From Shewanella electrica (GTDB lineage: Bacteria; Pseudomonadota; Gammaproteobacteria; Enterobacterales; Shewanellaceae): DNA of 64,000 nt. Positions 15,992 to 24,323 of this stretch are shown here, in pieces. Location of the stretch: assembly GCF_022321485.1 (NCBI RefSeq), contig NZ_JAKOGG010000002.1, positions 453,986 to 517,985 of the forward strand, written 5' to 3'. A program made the position numbers and the translations under genes. Positions within the stretch are counted from its first letter, which is position 1, and every line of letters starts with the position of its first letter. The notes under the pieces were generated by a model. That model was not told the DNA's origin, ran no database searches, and worked only from the letters and a program-made list of their open reading frames with translations.

Positions 15992-16006
15992 TAGACCGGT
16001 CGTCTA
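15992..16006. promoter_or_regulatory. NemR-type operator upstream of nemR
   Basis: This is the same palindrome, TAGAC-CGGTC-GTCTA, as upstream of curA, placed 22 nt before the nemR start codon. It implies negative autoregulation and a two-gene regulon in this region. Confidence 0.75.
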
Positions 16007-16538
16007 GTAAGTTTTCGTACTTAGATAGTTCGTGCGGTGATACTGGGTGACGTTATGGCACCCATCAAACCCCGGTGAAAAATGGTGCAACATCATTGAT
16101 AGGGGGGGGGGCTGATTTGATCGAGCCAATGCGCGCTGGCATGGCATGAGTGCCAACGGTGAACGCACTCTAAGCTGCTCGCATTGTGTCGTGGTGCTCA
16201 ACCAAAATTCCAGCAACGAATCTTACTACATTCCGCCGCATGTATACGCTGTCTGGCGGGGCGCGGCTAAGGTATGAATCTAATTGGGTTTATGGGCCGT
16301 TGAGCTTTAGTGTCTGATTTTTAGATTAGGCACATTACCAACGAATTGCTGTTAATGATGTTAAGTCAACTAAGCACGCTGGATGTGACGACAATTAGGG
16401 GGGGATGCCGCAGTTGGGACAGCCAAAGAACGTGATTTATCCAGCGTTAGCTGCTGTTGGTGGGACTGATTGCCGCACCTGCTTTGCCTCCATCACGCTC
16501 TTTTGGGCTGTAAAAATGTTCAGTAAATATCTGCCATC
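16007..16538. other. Intergenic region with a run of ten G
   Basis: No gene is supported between nemR and the esterase gene. The plus strand has ten consecutive G at 16102-16111 and a second run of seven at 16398-16404. Such runs can vary in length, but here they are not inside or clearly in front of a start codon, because both flanking genes are on the minus strand and nemR is transcribed away. Confidence 0.5.
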
Positions 16539-17141
16539 CTATTCAAAACAATGCTTAATGAAGCTTGCCGCAGCGGTGACACCTGATGCCGAAATCGTGT
16601 GGGGGATCCCAGGTTCAAATTGGCTGGAAACCTTATGGCCTAGGGCTGTTAATGCGGTGGCGGCGCTAGCTGATTCTGTATGAGGTACCACCGGATCACT
16701 TAAACCGTGCACCAGTAACACGGGAACTGCTTGCTTGATCTGGTAGGGCATCGGTGATGCTAGTCGGCCAGAGAAGGCGACCACGCCTGTGAGCGGATAA
16801 CGGGCGCTGACCAGTGCATCTAGCGACATCATGGCGCCTTGTGAAAAGCCAACCAGTACAACTCGGTCGTGTCGTGGATCGATATCGTATTGGCTAAACA
16901 GGGTATTTAGCTGTGCATCAAAGGCGCTACGTGCCGCAGCAATGCGCTCAGGACGATTAGCATTGGTAATGCCTTGCAGACTAAACCATTGATAACCATT
17001 ACCCATATCGGAATGAAACGGGGCGTTGGGAGTTAACCACAATACATCTTTGACTTGCTGTTGCCAGTGGCTAGCAAGTGGGGCCATATCTGCGCCATTA
17101 CTGCCCACACCATGCAGTAAGATTGCGACCTTTTTACTCAT
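16539..17141 (-). CDS. Alpha/beta-hydrolase, phospholipase/carboxylesterase family
   Basis: The 200-residue enzyme has the classical small carboxylesterase layout: oxyanion loop LLHGVGSNG at residues 8-15, nucleophile elbow GFSQG with S100, and catalytic D149 (GLSDPVVP) and H181 (PGIPHTIS). It is slightly shorter than typical members (about 215-220 residues). It should hydrolyse short acyl esters or lysophospholipids in the cytoplasm; no signal peptide is present. GGAAT precedes the ATG. It is monocistronic by appearance, with a 150-bp gap to the chemoreceptor gene upstream. Confidence 0.85.
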   Translation of the reverse strand: MSKKVAILLHGVGSNGADMAPLASHWQQQVKDVLWLTPNAPFHSDMGNGYQWFSLQGITNANRPERIAAARSAFDAQLNTLFSQYDIDPRHDRVVLVGFSQGAMMSLDALVSARYPLTGVVAFSGRLASPMPYQIKQAVPVLLVHGLSDPVVPHTESASAATALTALGHKVSSQFEPGIPHTISASGVTAAASFIKHCFE

Positions 17142-17252
17142 GTGAATTCCTATAACGTGGTTTTTGCGCCAGCATAGGCGGTAATGCGGCGAAAATTAAC
17201 GGTATCGATGGGGAAATATTATCAACCGAGCGTTGATAATATGAGGAAGAAA

Positions 17253-17287
17253 CTCAGCACCTTGCCATATTCGTCGCAGGTGCTGAG
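17253..17287 (-). terminator. Terminator of the chemoreceptor gene
   Basis: The stem CTCAGCACCT (17253-17262) pairs with AGGTGCTGAG (17278-17287). On the minus strand it is followed by TTTCTTCCT, just after the chemoreceptor stop codon at 17301. Confidence 0.65.
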
Positions 17288-17300
17288 TCGTTGAGCATTA

Positions 17301-19205
17301 TTACAGTTTAAATTGGCCGACGATGGCGTTTAGCTTACTGTTGATCTGCTCTAGGCTGATGGTGTCGTTATGCGTTTGTTGGCCGCTGGCGTCCAGTTTA
17401 ACCACCATATCGCTAATGGCACTCATGTTGGCGCTGACTTCTTTGGTCACACAGCTTTGTTCTTCCGCTGCAGTGGCAATTTGCTCGCTCAATTGATTAA
17501 TTTCATTCACATAATCAATCAGTTTAGCCAAGCTATTGGCGACTTCTTCAGACTGTTCAGCGGTGTTTGCGCAACGCTGTTTAGTTTCCGCCATCGACAG
17601 CTCTACCTTGCTGCAGCCACTGGTTAGCTGTTTGATGACTGTTTCTATCTCACTGGTGCTTTCTTTGGTACGGCTGGCGAGCGCGCGGACTTCATCGGCG
17701 ACCACTGAAAAGCCACGGCCGTACTCTCCGGCGCGAGCGGCTTCAATAGCGGCGTTGAGTGCCAGTAAGTTAGTTTGTTCGGCGATATCTTCAATCATTC
17801 CCAGCACTTTACTGATGCTTTGTGTCTGTTGGCTCATCTGCTGCACGTCGGCAGCCGCGATATCGACTTCATCCATCAGCGCCTGAATTGTGCTCTCAGA
17901 ACGGGCCATTACTTGGCGGGATTCATGGCTCACGCTCGTGGCACGCTCCGTTAAACTCGCGGTATTGGCTGCATCGGTTGCCATTGCATTTGCTGTGGCG
18001 TCCATCTCTTCAATGGCGGTTGCCACCTGTTCGGTTTCTTGTACGTGTTTTTGCAGAATCGTGTGATTTTGCTGGCTGTTGTGCTTTAGATTGACGGCGT
18101 TACCGTGCAGCTCTTTGGTGACGTCTTGAACCTCACGCATCATCTGTTGCAAATTGCCCATAAAGGCATTTACGCCAGCAGATATTTTGCCAATATCGTC
18201 TTGTGTATTGACCGGCAAGCGTTGCGTTAAGTCGCCATTACCATTAGATAACCCGACAATAGTATCGCGTAGCAAAACAATGGGGCGATACAAAAATTGG
18301 ATGAGGCTAACCACGATAATCACGCTGATCACTGACGCGAGCACAGTAATCATTAACGCAATATTGCGCGATGTAGTGAGTGCTTCAAAGGCTTCTGCCT
18401 TGCTTAAGCCAACCGCGTAGTACCACTGATGGTCGCCAAGGTTAATTTTGTGGCTAAACAGCAACTTTTCTTCACCATTTAGCAGATAAGTTGATGAAGT
18501 GTTCTCGTGCTTTTTGGCTTGGGCAATGGCTGGCGCAAACCACGCAAACTTGGTGACATCATCTCCCGCTTTGAAGACGCTAGAAGAAGATGCCAGCACT
18601 TGATTCTCATCATCAAAAATCAGCGCGACGCTGCTGGCTGAAATGCTGCTGGCATCAAGCAATTGATTTAAGAAGCTCAGTGTCAAATCACTGGAAATTA
18701 CCCCGCCATTAAACTTACTGGCGATAGTGACCCAACGTTGGCCATCGGTTCCGAGGTAAGGTTTGGTAATGATCCCTCTGCTGGCTTGTTTAGCTTCTTT
18801 GTACCATGGTCGAGTGCGAATATCGCCTTGGTATTTGTGATTGGGAAACTGGCTATCTTGTAGGTTCCAATAGCCATCACCATTATCAAAACCGATCATC
18901 GCGCTCGGCGTGTTCAAGGTGTTAGCTAAAATCATTGCTTGATTGACAGCCACATCTGCCGAATTTGTTAAACCATAATTATTTAGATGAGCAGCAAAAT
19001 TATTAATGCCAGCGAGTCTTTGGTTAATGGTGGCTTCAATTAATTCTCCTTGCCCGTCAACGTAGCTATTGCTTTGGGCTGAGATTGAATGTGTCAGCGA
19101 CTGCTCTTGCTGTAAAAACAGCAGGTAACTTGATATAGATACTGACAATGCCACCAAAAACGCGATGGATAGGATTAGCGTTCGTTTTAGCTCGACATTT
19201 TGCAT
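17301..19205 (-). CDS. Methyl-accepting chemotaxis protein with Cache-type sensor
   Basis: The 634-residue receptor has an N-terminal membrane helix (about 10-30), a long periplasmic domain and a second helix (about 280-305). The periplasmic domain has the double-Cache pattern ([12 protein letters not shown] near residue 130, then [16 protein letters not shown]). A HAMP linker follows (about 306-360), then the long coiled-coil signalling domain with the conserved tip ([19 protein letters not shown], then [15 protein letters not shown]). It signals to CheA/CheW; the ligand is unknown, but Cache domains often bind amino acids or carboxylates. No other chemotaxis gene is near. The C-terminus lacks an NWETF-like CheR tether. 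Confidence 0.93.
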   Translation of the reverse strand: MQNVELKRTLILSIAFLVALSVSISSYLLFLQQEQSLTHSISAQSNSYVDGQGELIEATINQRLAGINNFAAHLNNYGLTNSADVAVNQAMILANTLNTPSAMIGFDNGDGYWNLQDSQFPNHKYQGDIRTRPWYKEAKQASRGIITKPYLGTDGQRWVTIASKFNGGVISSDLTLSFLNQLLDASSISASSVALIFDDENQVLASSSSVFKAGDDVTKFAWFAPAIAQAKKHENTSSTYLLNGEEKLLFSHKINLGDHQWYYAVGLSKAEAFEALTTSRNIALMITVLASVISVIIVVSLIQFLYRPIVLLRDTIVGLSNGNGDLTQRLPVNTQDDIGKISAGVNAFMGNLQQMMREVQDVTKELHGNAVNLKHNSQQNHTILQKHVQETEQVATAIEEMDATANAMATDAANTASLTERATSVSHESRQVMARSESTIQALMDEVDIAAADVQQMSQQTQSISKVLGMIEDIAEQTNLLALNAAIEAARAGEYGRGFSVVADEVRALASRTKESTSEIETVIKQLTSGCSKVELSMAETKQRCANTAEQSEEVANSLAKLIDYVNEINQLSEQIATAAEEQSCVTKEVSANMSAISDMVVKLDASGQQTHNDTISLEQINSKLNAIVGQFKL

Positions 19206-19918
19206 AGCGTAATCGCTCCTAGCGACTTAACTTATTATTAATTAACGATGAGTCTGCTTTAAATGAGTTAAATAAAACTTAAACTAACTTATTGATTTTA
19301 AATTTGTATTGAGTGGATTTATTATCTGCTGCGTCAAATGTGTCGCTAAAAAAGGTGCGATGGAAAACGCGCATATTTATTTGGGGTAACACCACCGAAT
19401 AACTCACACAGTTATTCAGTGGTTAACACTTCATATTCTTGTGATGCCACATAATTACGCTAATTGTTGATGACATTAACTGATGAAACTCCACATCGTG
19501 CGTGCATCATATATAAAATATTTTTTGTGTGAATAGCTGAAGAATAAAAAGTGGAGCAAATACTCCATTTTTTACAATTTTCGTGCGATTCATATGGTTT
19601 TTAAGGTATTGATGCAGGAGAAAACGTGGTAGGGACATGTGCTCTGGCCGTAAAATTTGAGGTCGTAACGGCGGCTGATTATATCGACCATAGGCGCTGT
19701 ATCTCGGAGCTAGCAACAGCGAGGGCAGTACGAACAAGTCTCTGCGACATGCTGGATGTGGAAGTGATGGCAGTTTAAGGCCGCGCTAATTGCGCCGTGT
19801 ATCTGAATGCGGGATTTCAACGTCAAGCACGTATAAAACACGTTTGCACCTTGTTCATAAGGCGTTTGATTTGAACAAAAATTAAACTCCAAAGATAAGC
19901 TGCCCCTAGGAGGTGGAT
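19206..19918. other. Intergenic region upstream of acr3
   Basis: This AT-rich region of about 710 bp lies between the divergent chemoreceptor and arsenite-pump genes. It must hold both promoters. The only candidate gene is the short frame at 19626-19778. I see no arsR gene in it and no clear ArsR-type palindrome. Confidence 0.4.
19626..19778 (+). CDS. Doubtful 50-residue open reading frame
   Basis: A GTG at 19626 is preceded by AGGAG with 5-nt spacing, a better ribosome site than most in this window, and the frame stays open for 50 codons. The predicted peptide has no signal peptide, membrane segment or recognised motif. It could be a small gene upstream of the arsenite pump, a remnant of a larger one, or chance. 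Codon choices are unremarkable. Confidence 0.25.
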   Translation: MVGTCALAVKFEVVTAADYIDHRRCISELATARAVRTSLCDMLDVEVMAV

Positions 19919-20989
19919 ATGAACCCGATGACTTTGGGAAATAAGACTCCCGCATTACCGAAGATGCGTTTTATTGATCGCTATCTAACATTATGGATTT
20001 TCCTTGCGATGGCGTTGGGCATCACGATTGGTGTGTTATTTCCACAAGCCGCGACGTGGACAGACAGTCTTTCCGTGGGAACCACTAACGTGCCATTGGC
20101 GATTGGATTGATTCTGATGATGTATCCACCGCTAGCCAAGGTGAATTATCGCTTATTAGGTGCCGTCACTCGCGATAAGCAGGCGATCGGTTTATCGCTG
20201 CTGATGAACTGGATTATCGGCCCGATTTTGATGTTTGCCTTGGCGCTGATTTTCTTGCACGACCAACCGGGTTATATGGTTGGCGTGATTTTGATTGGCT
20301 TAGCCCGCTGTATTGCCATGGTACTGGTGTGGAACGATATCGGTGGCGGCAATAAAGAGTACGGCGCCATGCTGGTCGCGCTCAATAGCGTCTTTCAAAT
20401 TTTAACCTACAGTGTACTGGCTTGGTTGTTCATCACGGTGCTGCCGCCATTCTTTGGCCTGCAAAGTTCGCCAGTAGATATCACTATGGCAGCGATTGCC
20501 AAAACGGTAGCGTTATACCTCGGTGTGCCATTTCTGGCGGGGTTTATGGGGCGAATATGGTTGGTCAAGCTCAAAGGTGAGGCTTGGTACACCCAAGTGT
20601 ATTTGCCGCGCATCTCACCGATTACCCTGATAGCACTGCTCGCGACGATTGTGCTGATGTTTAGCTTGAAGGGGGAGATGATTATCGAACTGCCGCTTGA
20701 TGTATTGCGGGTGGCCGTTCCGTTAGTGATCTATTTCCTGCTGATGTTTTTTACCAGCTTTTTCATTGGTAAACGCTTAGGCATTGCCTATGACAAAAAT
20801 GCCTCTATCGCCTTTACTGCAACCGGTAACAACTTTGAGCTTGCGATTGCGGTATCGGTAGCCGTGTTTGGTCTTAGTTCGCCACAAGCTTTTGCTGGAG
20901 TGATTGGGCCGTTAGTGGAAGTACCGGTGCTCATTGCCTTAGTGAATGTGGCATTGCGCATGAAACGTCGTTATCAGTTATCAGCATAA
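19919..20989 (+). CDS. acr3: Arsenite efflux permease Acr3
   Basis: The 356-residue membrane protein has ten hydrophobic helices and the Acr3-specific segment [15 protein letters not shown] (about residues 125-139), whose cysteine is required for arsenite transport in studied homologues, followed by [14 protein letters not shown] place the start at ATG 19919 because TAGGAGG at 19908-19913 gives ideal spacing; the GTG at 19913 overlaps the ribosome site. The protein exports arsenite driven by the proton gradient. There is no arsR, arsC or arsH beside it, which is unusual since acr3 is normally in an ars operon. Its regulation cannot be read from the sequence. Confidence 0.9.
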   Translation: MNPMTLGNKTPALPKMRFIDRYLTLWIFLAMALGITIGVLFPQAATWTDSLSVGTTNVPLAIGLILMMYPPLAKVNYRLLGAVTRDKQAIGLSLLMNWIIGPILMFALALIFLHDQPGYMVGVILIGLARCIAMVLVWNDIGGGNKEYGAMLVALNSVFQILTYSVLAWLFITVLPPFFGLQSSPVDITMAAIAKTVALYLGVPFLAGFMGRIWLVKLKGEAWYTQVYLPRISPITLIALLATIVLMFSLKGEMIIELPLDVLRVAVPLVIYFLLMFFTSFFIGKRLGIAYDKNASIAFTATGNNFELAIAVSVAVFGLSSPQAFAGVIGPLVEVPVLIALVNVALRMKRRYQLSA

Positions 20990-21164
20990 ACTCTGGTGAG
21001 AGAAGATTGAGGCGAGTCATCGCCATAATCTATGACCTTATGGCAAGTGATTGATGTAATATCGATTAGTTTGTAACCGTAATTAGAGTGAACGAGGCAA
21101 CTTGCAACTTTGCTAAAGTTAGCCCAAGGTAGTCAACACAATATCTGTGACAAGGAGTGACGCT

Positions 21165-21716
21165 ATGAGTGACAGCAAACAACAGTTTGTGGTGTTAACT
21201 GGAAGCTTACGTAAAGCCTCTTTCAATGCCGTTATTGCCAATTCGCTGGCACAATTGGCCCCAGCCAATAGTAAAGTGACACAGCTCGGGTCAATTGGTG
21301 ATTTTCCACTATATAACCAAGATCTACAGGAAGAGCAGGGCTTTCCCGATGCTGTGACCGAGATGGCCAAGGCAATTGCCGCCGCCGATGGTGTCATTAT
21401 TGTCTCGCCTGAGTACAACTACTCGGTGCCCGGGGTATTGAAAAATGCCCTAGATTGGCTATCACGGGTATCGCCCCAGCCGTTTGCAGGTAAACCGGTG
21501 ATGATTACTTCAGCATCGCCCGGCGGAATTGGCGGGGCGCGCATGCAATATCATCTGCGCCAGATCTTAGTGTTTTTTGATGCCAAAGTGATGAATAAGC
21601 CTGAAGCGATGATCGGCCAAGTTGCCAGTAAAGTGGTTGATGGTCAGTTGGTTGATGAACCAACGCGTGAGTTTTTGCAGAAACAGCTGCTTTCTTTTAG
21701 CGTATTTGCCAGTTAA
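21165..21716 (+). CDS. chrR: NADPH-dependent FMN reductase, quinone/chromate reductase ChrR type
   Basis: The 183-residue flavoprotein (ATG 21165, AAGGAG 7 nt upstream) follows E. coli ChrR/YieF closely: TGSLRKASFNAVIA (FMN phosphate loop), VIIVSPEYNYSVPGVLKNAL (isoalloxazine contact) and GGARMQYHLRQILVF. The family performs two-electron reduction of quinones, and of chromate in vitro, avoiding semiquinone radicals. It follows acr3 by about 175 bp with no evident terminator, so it could be co-transcribed. It is not ArsH, which is longer and has a different N-terminus. Confidence 0.85.
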   Translation: MSDSKQQFVVLTGSLRKASFNAVIANSLAQLAPANSKVTQLGSIGDFPLYNQDLQEEQGFPDAVTEMAKAIAAADGVIIVSPEYNYSVPGVLKNALDWLSRVSPQPFAGKPVMITSASPGGIGGARMQYHLRQILVFFDAKVMNKPEAMIGQVASKVVDGQLVDEPTREFLQKQLLSFSVFAS

Positions 21717-21752
21717 CCAGTATCACTGGATATTGCGGTGGTAAAACCTAAG

Positions 21753-21792
21753 GGCTGTTGACCTTGGCTGGATGCAACAAAGGTCAACAGCC
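21753..21792. terminator. Hairpin between chrR and the 21864 gene
   Basis: A perfect 13-bp inverted repeat (21753-21765 with 21780-21792) lies 36 bp after the chrR stop codon. It lacks a long T-run, so termination strength is uncertain. Confidence 0.5.
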
Positions 21793-21863
21793 TTAGTCTC
21801 AGCAGTAACAATTCAAAGATATTTTCAGTAAGATAGCGCGACTTTTTCATTCAGGTAAAACTT

Positions 21864-22658
21864 ATGCGTTTAATTTCACTGTCTCGTCTACTGGCGAGTG
21901 TTGCGCTGTGTTTGGCGGCTATCGGTGCCGTTAATGCAGCTCCTATTGCTGTGATGGGCTATAACGTGGAAGGTGGTTATCTGCCCGGTGCGACAGAACC
22001 AACTGTAAGCCAATATATTCAGCAGGCACCCAAAGCTGACATCTATATGTTGAGCGAGCTGACAATTTCATGGGCGGCACCGCTAGCTAAAACCATGGGT
22101 GGCTTTAAATATATCGTGTCTAAAAATGCGGTTGAAACCACCGATGCCTTGGGCATTTTTTATAACAGCGAGCGTTTTAGCTTAGTTGAAAACACTGAGC
22201 TGGTGTTTGGCGTGCACAAATATGAGCGTCCAGCGATTATTGCTACGTTGAAAGAGAAGGCGACAGGCAAAACTTTTAAAGTTGTTGGCAATCATTTGAT
22301 GCGCGGTCAAGCCGATCTACGTCAGCTACAAGCCAAAAAATTGGTGGCGTGGGCGAAGAAGCAATCAGGTACTGTGATTGCGCTCGGCGACTACAACTTT
22401 GACTATGAACTGCCTGCAGGCAAAGGCAACAAAGCCTTTAATCTGTTTATGGACAGTGGCGAGTGGCACTGGGTCAAGCCAAGCACTTTGCTCAAGTCTA
22501 ATTGCGATCCGCAATACAACAGCATTTTAGATTTTGTCTTTATTCATGGCAGTTATCAGTCGGCGAGTTCAGCGATCCTGTTCCCAGAAGCAGAATACTG
22601 TATTGATGACAACCAACGTCCAGACCATCGTCCAGTGTTCGCCACGATTGAGTTGTAA
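21864..22658 (+). CDS. Exported endonuclease/exonuclease/phosphatase-fold protein
   Basis: The 264-residue protein has a signal peptide (residues 1-25, ending VNAA). Conserved positions of the EEP (DNase I-like) fold are present: MGYNVEGG (Asn), YMLSELTISW (metal-binding Glu), GNHLMRG, ALGDYNFDYE (Asp/Asn pair) and RPDHRPVFATI (catalytic Asp-His). The family covers nucleases, sphingomyelinases and inositol phosphatases, and the substrate cannot be told from sequence. Being exported, it may degrade extracellular DNA or lipids. It looks like a single-gene unit; the next gene, on the minus strand, converges on it. Confidence 0.8.
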   Translation: MRLISLSRLLASVALCLAAIGAVNAAPIAVMGYNVEGGYLPGATEPTVSQYIQQAPKADIYMLSELTISWAAPLAKTMGGFKYIVSKNAVETTDALGIFYNSERFSLVENTELVFGVHKYERPAIIATLKEKATGKTFKVVGNHLMRGQADLRQLQAKKLVAWAKKQSGTVIALGDYNFDYELPAGKGNKAFNLFMDSGEWHWVKPSTLLKSNCDPQYNSILDFVFIHGSYQSASSAILFPEAEYCIDDNQRPDHRPVFATIEL

Positions 22659-22774
22659 TTTCCGGGATTAAGATGTTGGCACAGGGACGTGCCAGTCACT
22701 GCGATATTAAGATGTAGAACGCTGACAGTAGCACAGCCGTCCTTGGCCAGTAGTTAATCTTCAACTTTGATACC

Positions 22775-23386
22775 CTATTTAAAAAAGGTCCACATCACAC
22801 TGTTGTTGGAGCCCATGCTCCACAGCATCACCACCACGGCCAGTAAGATTTCCAGTAGTAATACTCCCCAACCTAAGGTCATCCCCGAGATAATGAAGCC
22901 CTTATCGTGGCTAATACCCAAGAACCTTGGTGTTCCTTTGTACAGCAGATAACCTGTGTAACCAACTCCCGCGCCGAGCGCCAGCAAACACACCCAAAAA
23001 ATGGGGTAGATGGACACAATGCCGCTCAAAAACATCGGCGTGGCGGTATAACCGGCGAACACCACGCATTCGCTACGCGGTGGGCGACTTGGATAATGTC
23101 TTGCTAACCAATGGATTAAACTGCCGACAATCCATACCGCACCCAGCATTAATGCATAAAAGGCGATGCCAAGTGCGACACCATTGATTAACGATACTTT
23201 GTACGACTCATCACCGCCAAAGGTCCAACCAAATTGGGTGGTACCAATAAAGGAGGCGACAACCGGAATCGCAGCCAAGCCTAAAATGTGGTGCATATAG
23301 AGATGTGACACTGTCTCATGTTCAGCGCTAATTTGATGCCACTCCCGTCCGGGATGCAGCAACAACCCAAGAATGTGGTTACTCAT
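22775..23386 (-). CDS. Yip1-family (DUF1282) inner-membrane protein
   Basis: I place the start at ATG 23386 (GAGGT ribosome site, 5-nt spacing), giving 203 residues starting MSNHILGLLLHPGREW; this opening, where a Trp-containing helix precedes the membrane part, is typical of the Yip1 proteins of Shewanella and Vibrio. Five hydrophobic helices follow, with the motif VVFAGYTATPMFLSGI in the middle. The function in bacteria is unknown. An upstream in-frame ATG at 23437 has no ribosome site. Confidence 0.8.
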   Translation of the reverse strand: MSNHILGLLLHPGREWHQISAEHETVSHLYMHHILGLAAIPVVASFIGTTQFGWTFGGDESYKVSLINGVALGIAFYALMLGAVWIVGSLIHWLARHYPSRPPRSECVVFAGYTATPMFLSGIVSIYPIFWVCLLALGAGVGYTGYLLYKGTPRFLGISHDKGFIISGMTLGWGVLLLEILLAVVVMLWSMGSNNSVMWTFFK

Positions 23387-23759
23387 ATTTGACCTCACCA
23401 TGCTGTTAACAGTAGCGAGCGAACAAAATATTGACACTCGCCAGTAAAGTGTAGGTAGCGCTCTAAAAACTGAAAAAGAACGAATAGTGATTATCAGTTA
23501 CCCCGATATAGCAATAAATTAGAAGTCGCTTAGCTAATTGGTGCGTCAATGTAAGGTGGAGTGTTGCTATGTGATGGTTTTTAGCGGGGTTGGCGAGTGC
23601 GATCAATAGCGACAACATTTACGTCGTTGATATGACAAAACGAATGTCGTCAAATCGATGTTATCCACGTGCTAATCCCTCGCCACCCACCTAGCCAGAC
23701 TGGTAAACTACGCGCAATTTATTGAACGCTAATATAGTTTTTGATTGTAAGGGAAACCC
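23387..23759. other. Intergenic region between divergent Yip1 and glutaredoxin genes
   Basis: These 373 bp should contain both promoters. No gene, repeat or operator is evident. Confidence 0.4.
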
Positions 23760-24149
23760 ATGCGTATTGTAATTAGACTGTTTTTCAAATTGTTACGCCG
23801 AATTTTGACGCCATTTATGCTGATTTACGCGGAGCTTTCTAAACCTAAGCCTATTCAACGCGATGCCAGTGAACAGGCCAAAGTGGATGAACAATGCCGC
23901 GAACTCACTCTGTATCAATACAGTACCTGTCCGTTTTGCATCAAAGTGAAAAAAGAGATCCACCGTCTGGCATTGCCTATTGAACTGGCGAATGTGCTTA
24001 AAGATCAGCAGGCGCGTAGCGAATTGGAGCAGCAGGGTGGCAAGGTGCAAGTGCCATGTTTGAAAATTGTGGCGGAAAACGGCGCCACTCAGTGGCTGTA
24101 TGAATCGGACGCCATTAAACACTATCTGCAACAACGTTTTGCCGCCTAA
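23760..24149 (+). CDS. Membrane-anchored glutaredoxin
   Basis: The 129-residue protein has a basic-hydrophobic N-terminal segment (about residues 2-25) that looks like a membrane anchor, followed by a glutaredoxin domain: redox motif CPFC near residues 58-61 (YSTCPFCIKVK), the cis-Pro loop KVQVPCLKI, and YESDAIKHYL for glutathione binding. Usual glutaredoxins are about 85 residues and cytosolic, so the anchor is the odd feature; with the positive charges before and after it, the domain is probably on the cytoplasmic face. It should reduce glutathione-mixed disulfides. A long inverted repeat follows the gene. Confidence 0.8.
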   Translation: MRIVIRLFFKLLRRILTPFMLIYAELSKPKPIQRDASEQAKVDEQCRELTLYQYSTCPFCIKVKKEIHRLALPIELANVLKDQQARSELEQQGGKVQVPCLKIVAENGATQWLYESDAIKHYLQQRFAA

Positions 24150-24189
24150 ATACGGTAAGCGATATCCAACTGTCAGTTAAACGAATTTT

Positions 24190-24235
24190 GTTAACCGACT
24201 GGCTACAAAAAGATGATGTAAGCCAGTCGGTTAAC
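24190..24235. repeat. Perfect 15-bp inverted repeat
   Basis: GTTAACCGACTGGCT (24190-24204) is repeated in inverse at 24221-24235 around a 16-nt loop. It lies after the glutaredoxin gene and before the DUF2339 gene. There is no clear T-run after it, so it may be a terminator, an operator or a small RNA hairpin. Confidence 0.7.
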
Positions 24236-24323
24236 ACAGATTTGCTGGAGTAATTTGGTCAAAAGTTAGTGCAGTGTTATGCTCGCGCTAATTTCGTTTG
24301 CCATTGCAATCACAAGGACGTTT

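Noticed and set aside
19913-19918. GTG 19913 as start of acr3
   Set aside because: It lies within the TAGGAGG ribosome site; ATG 19919 has normal spacing.
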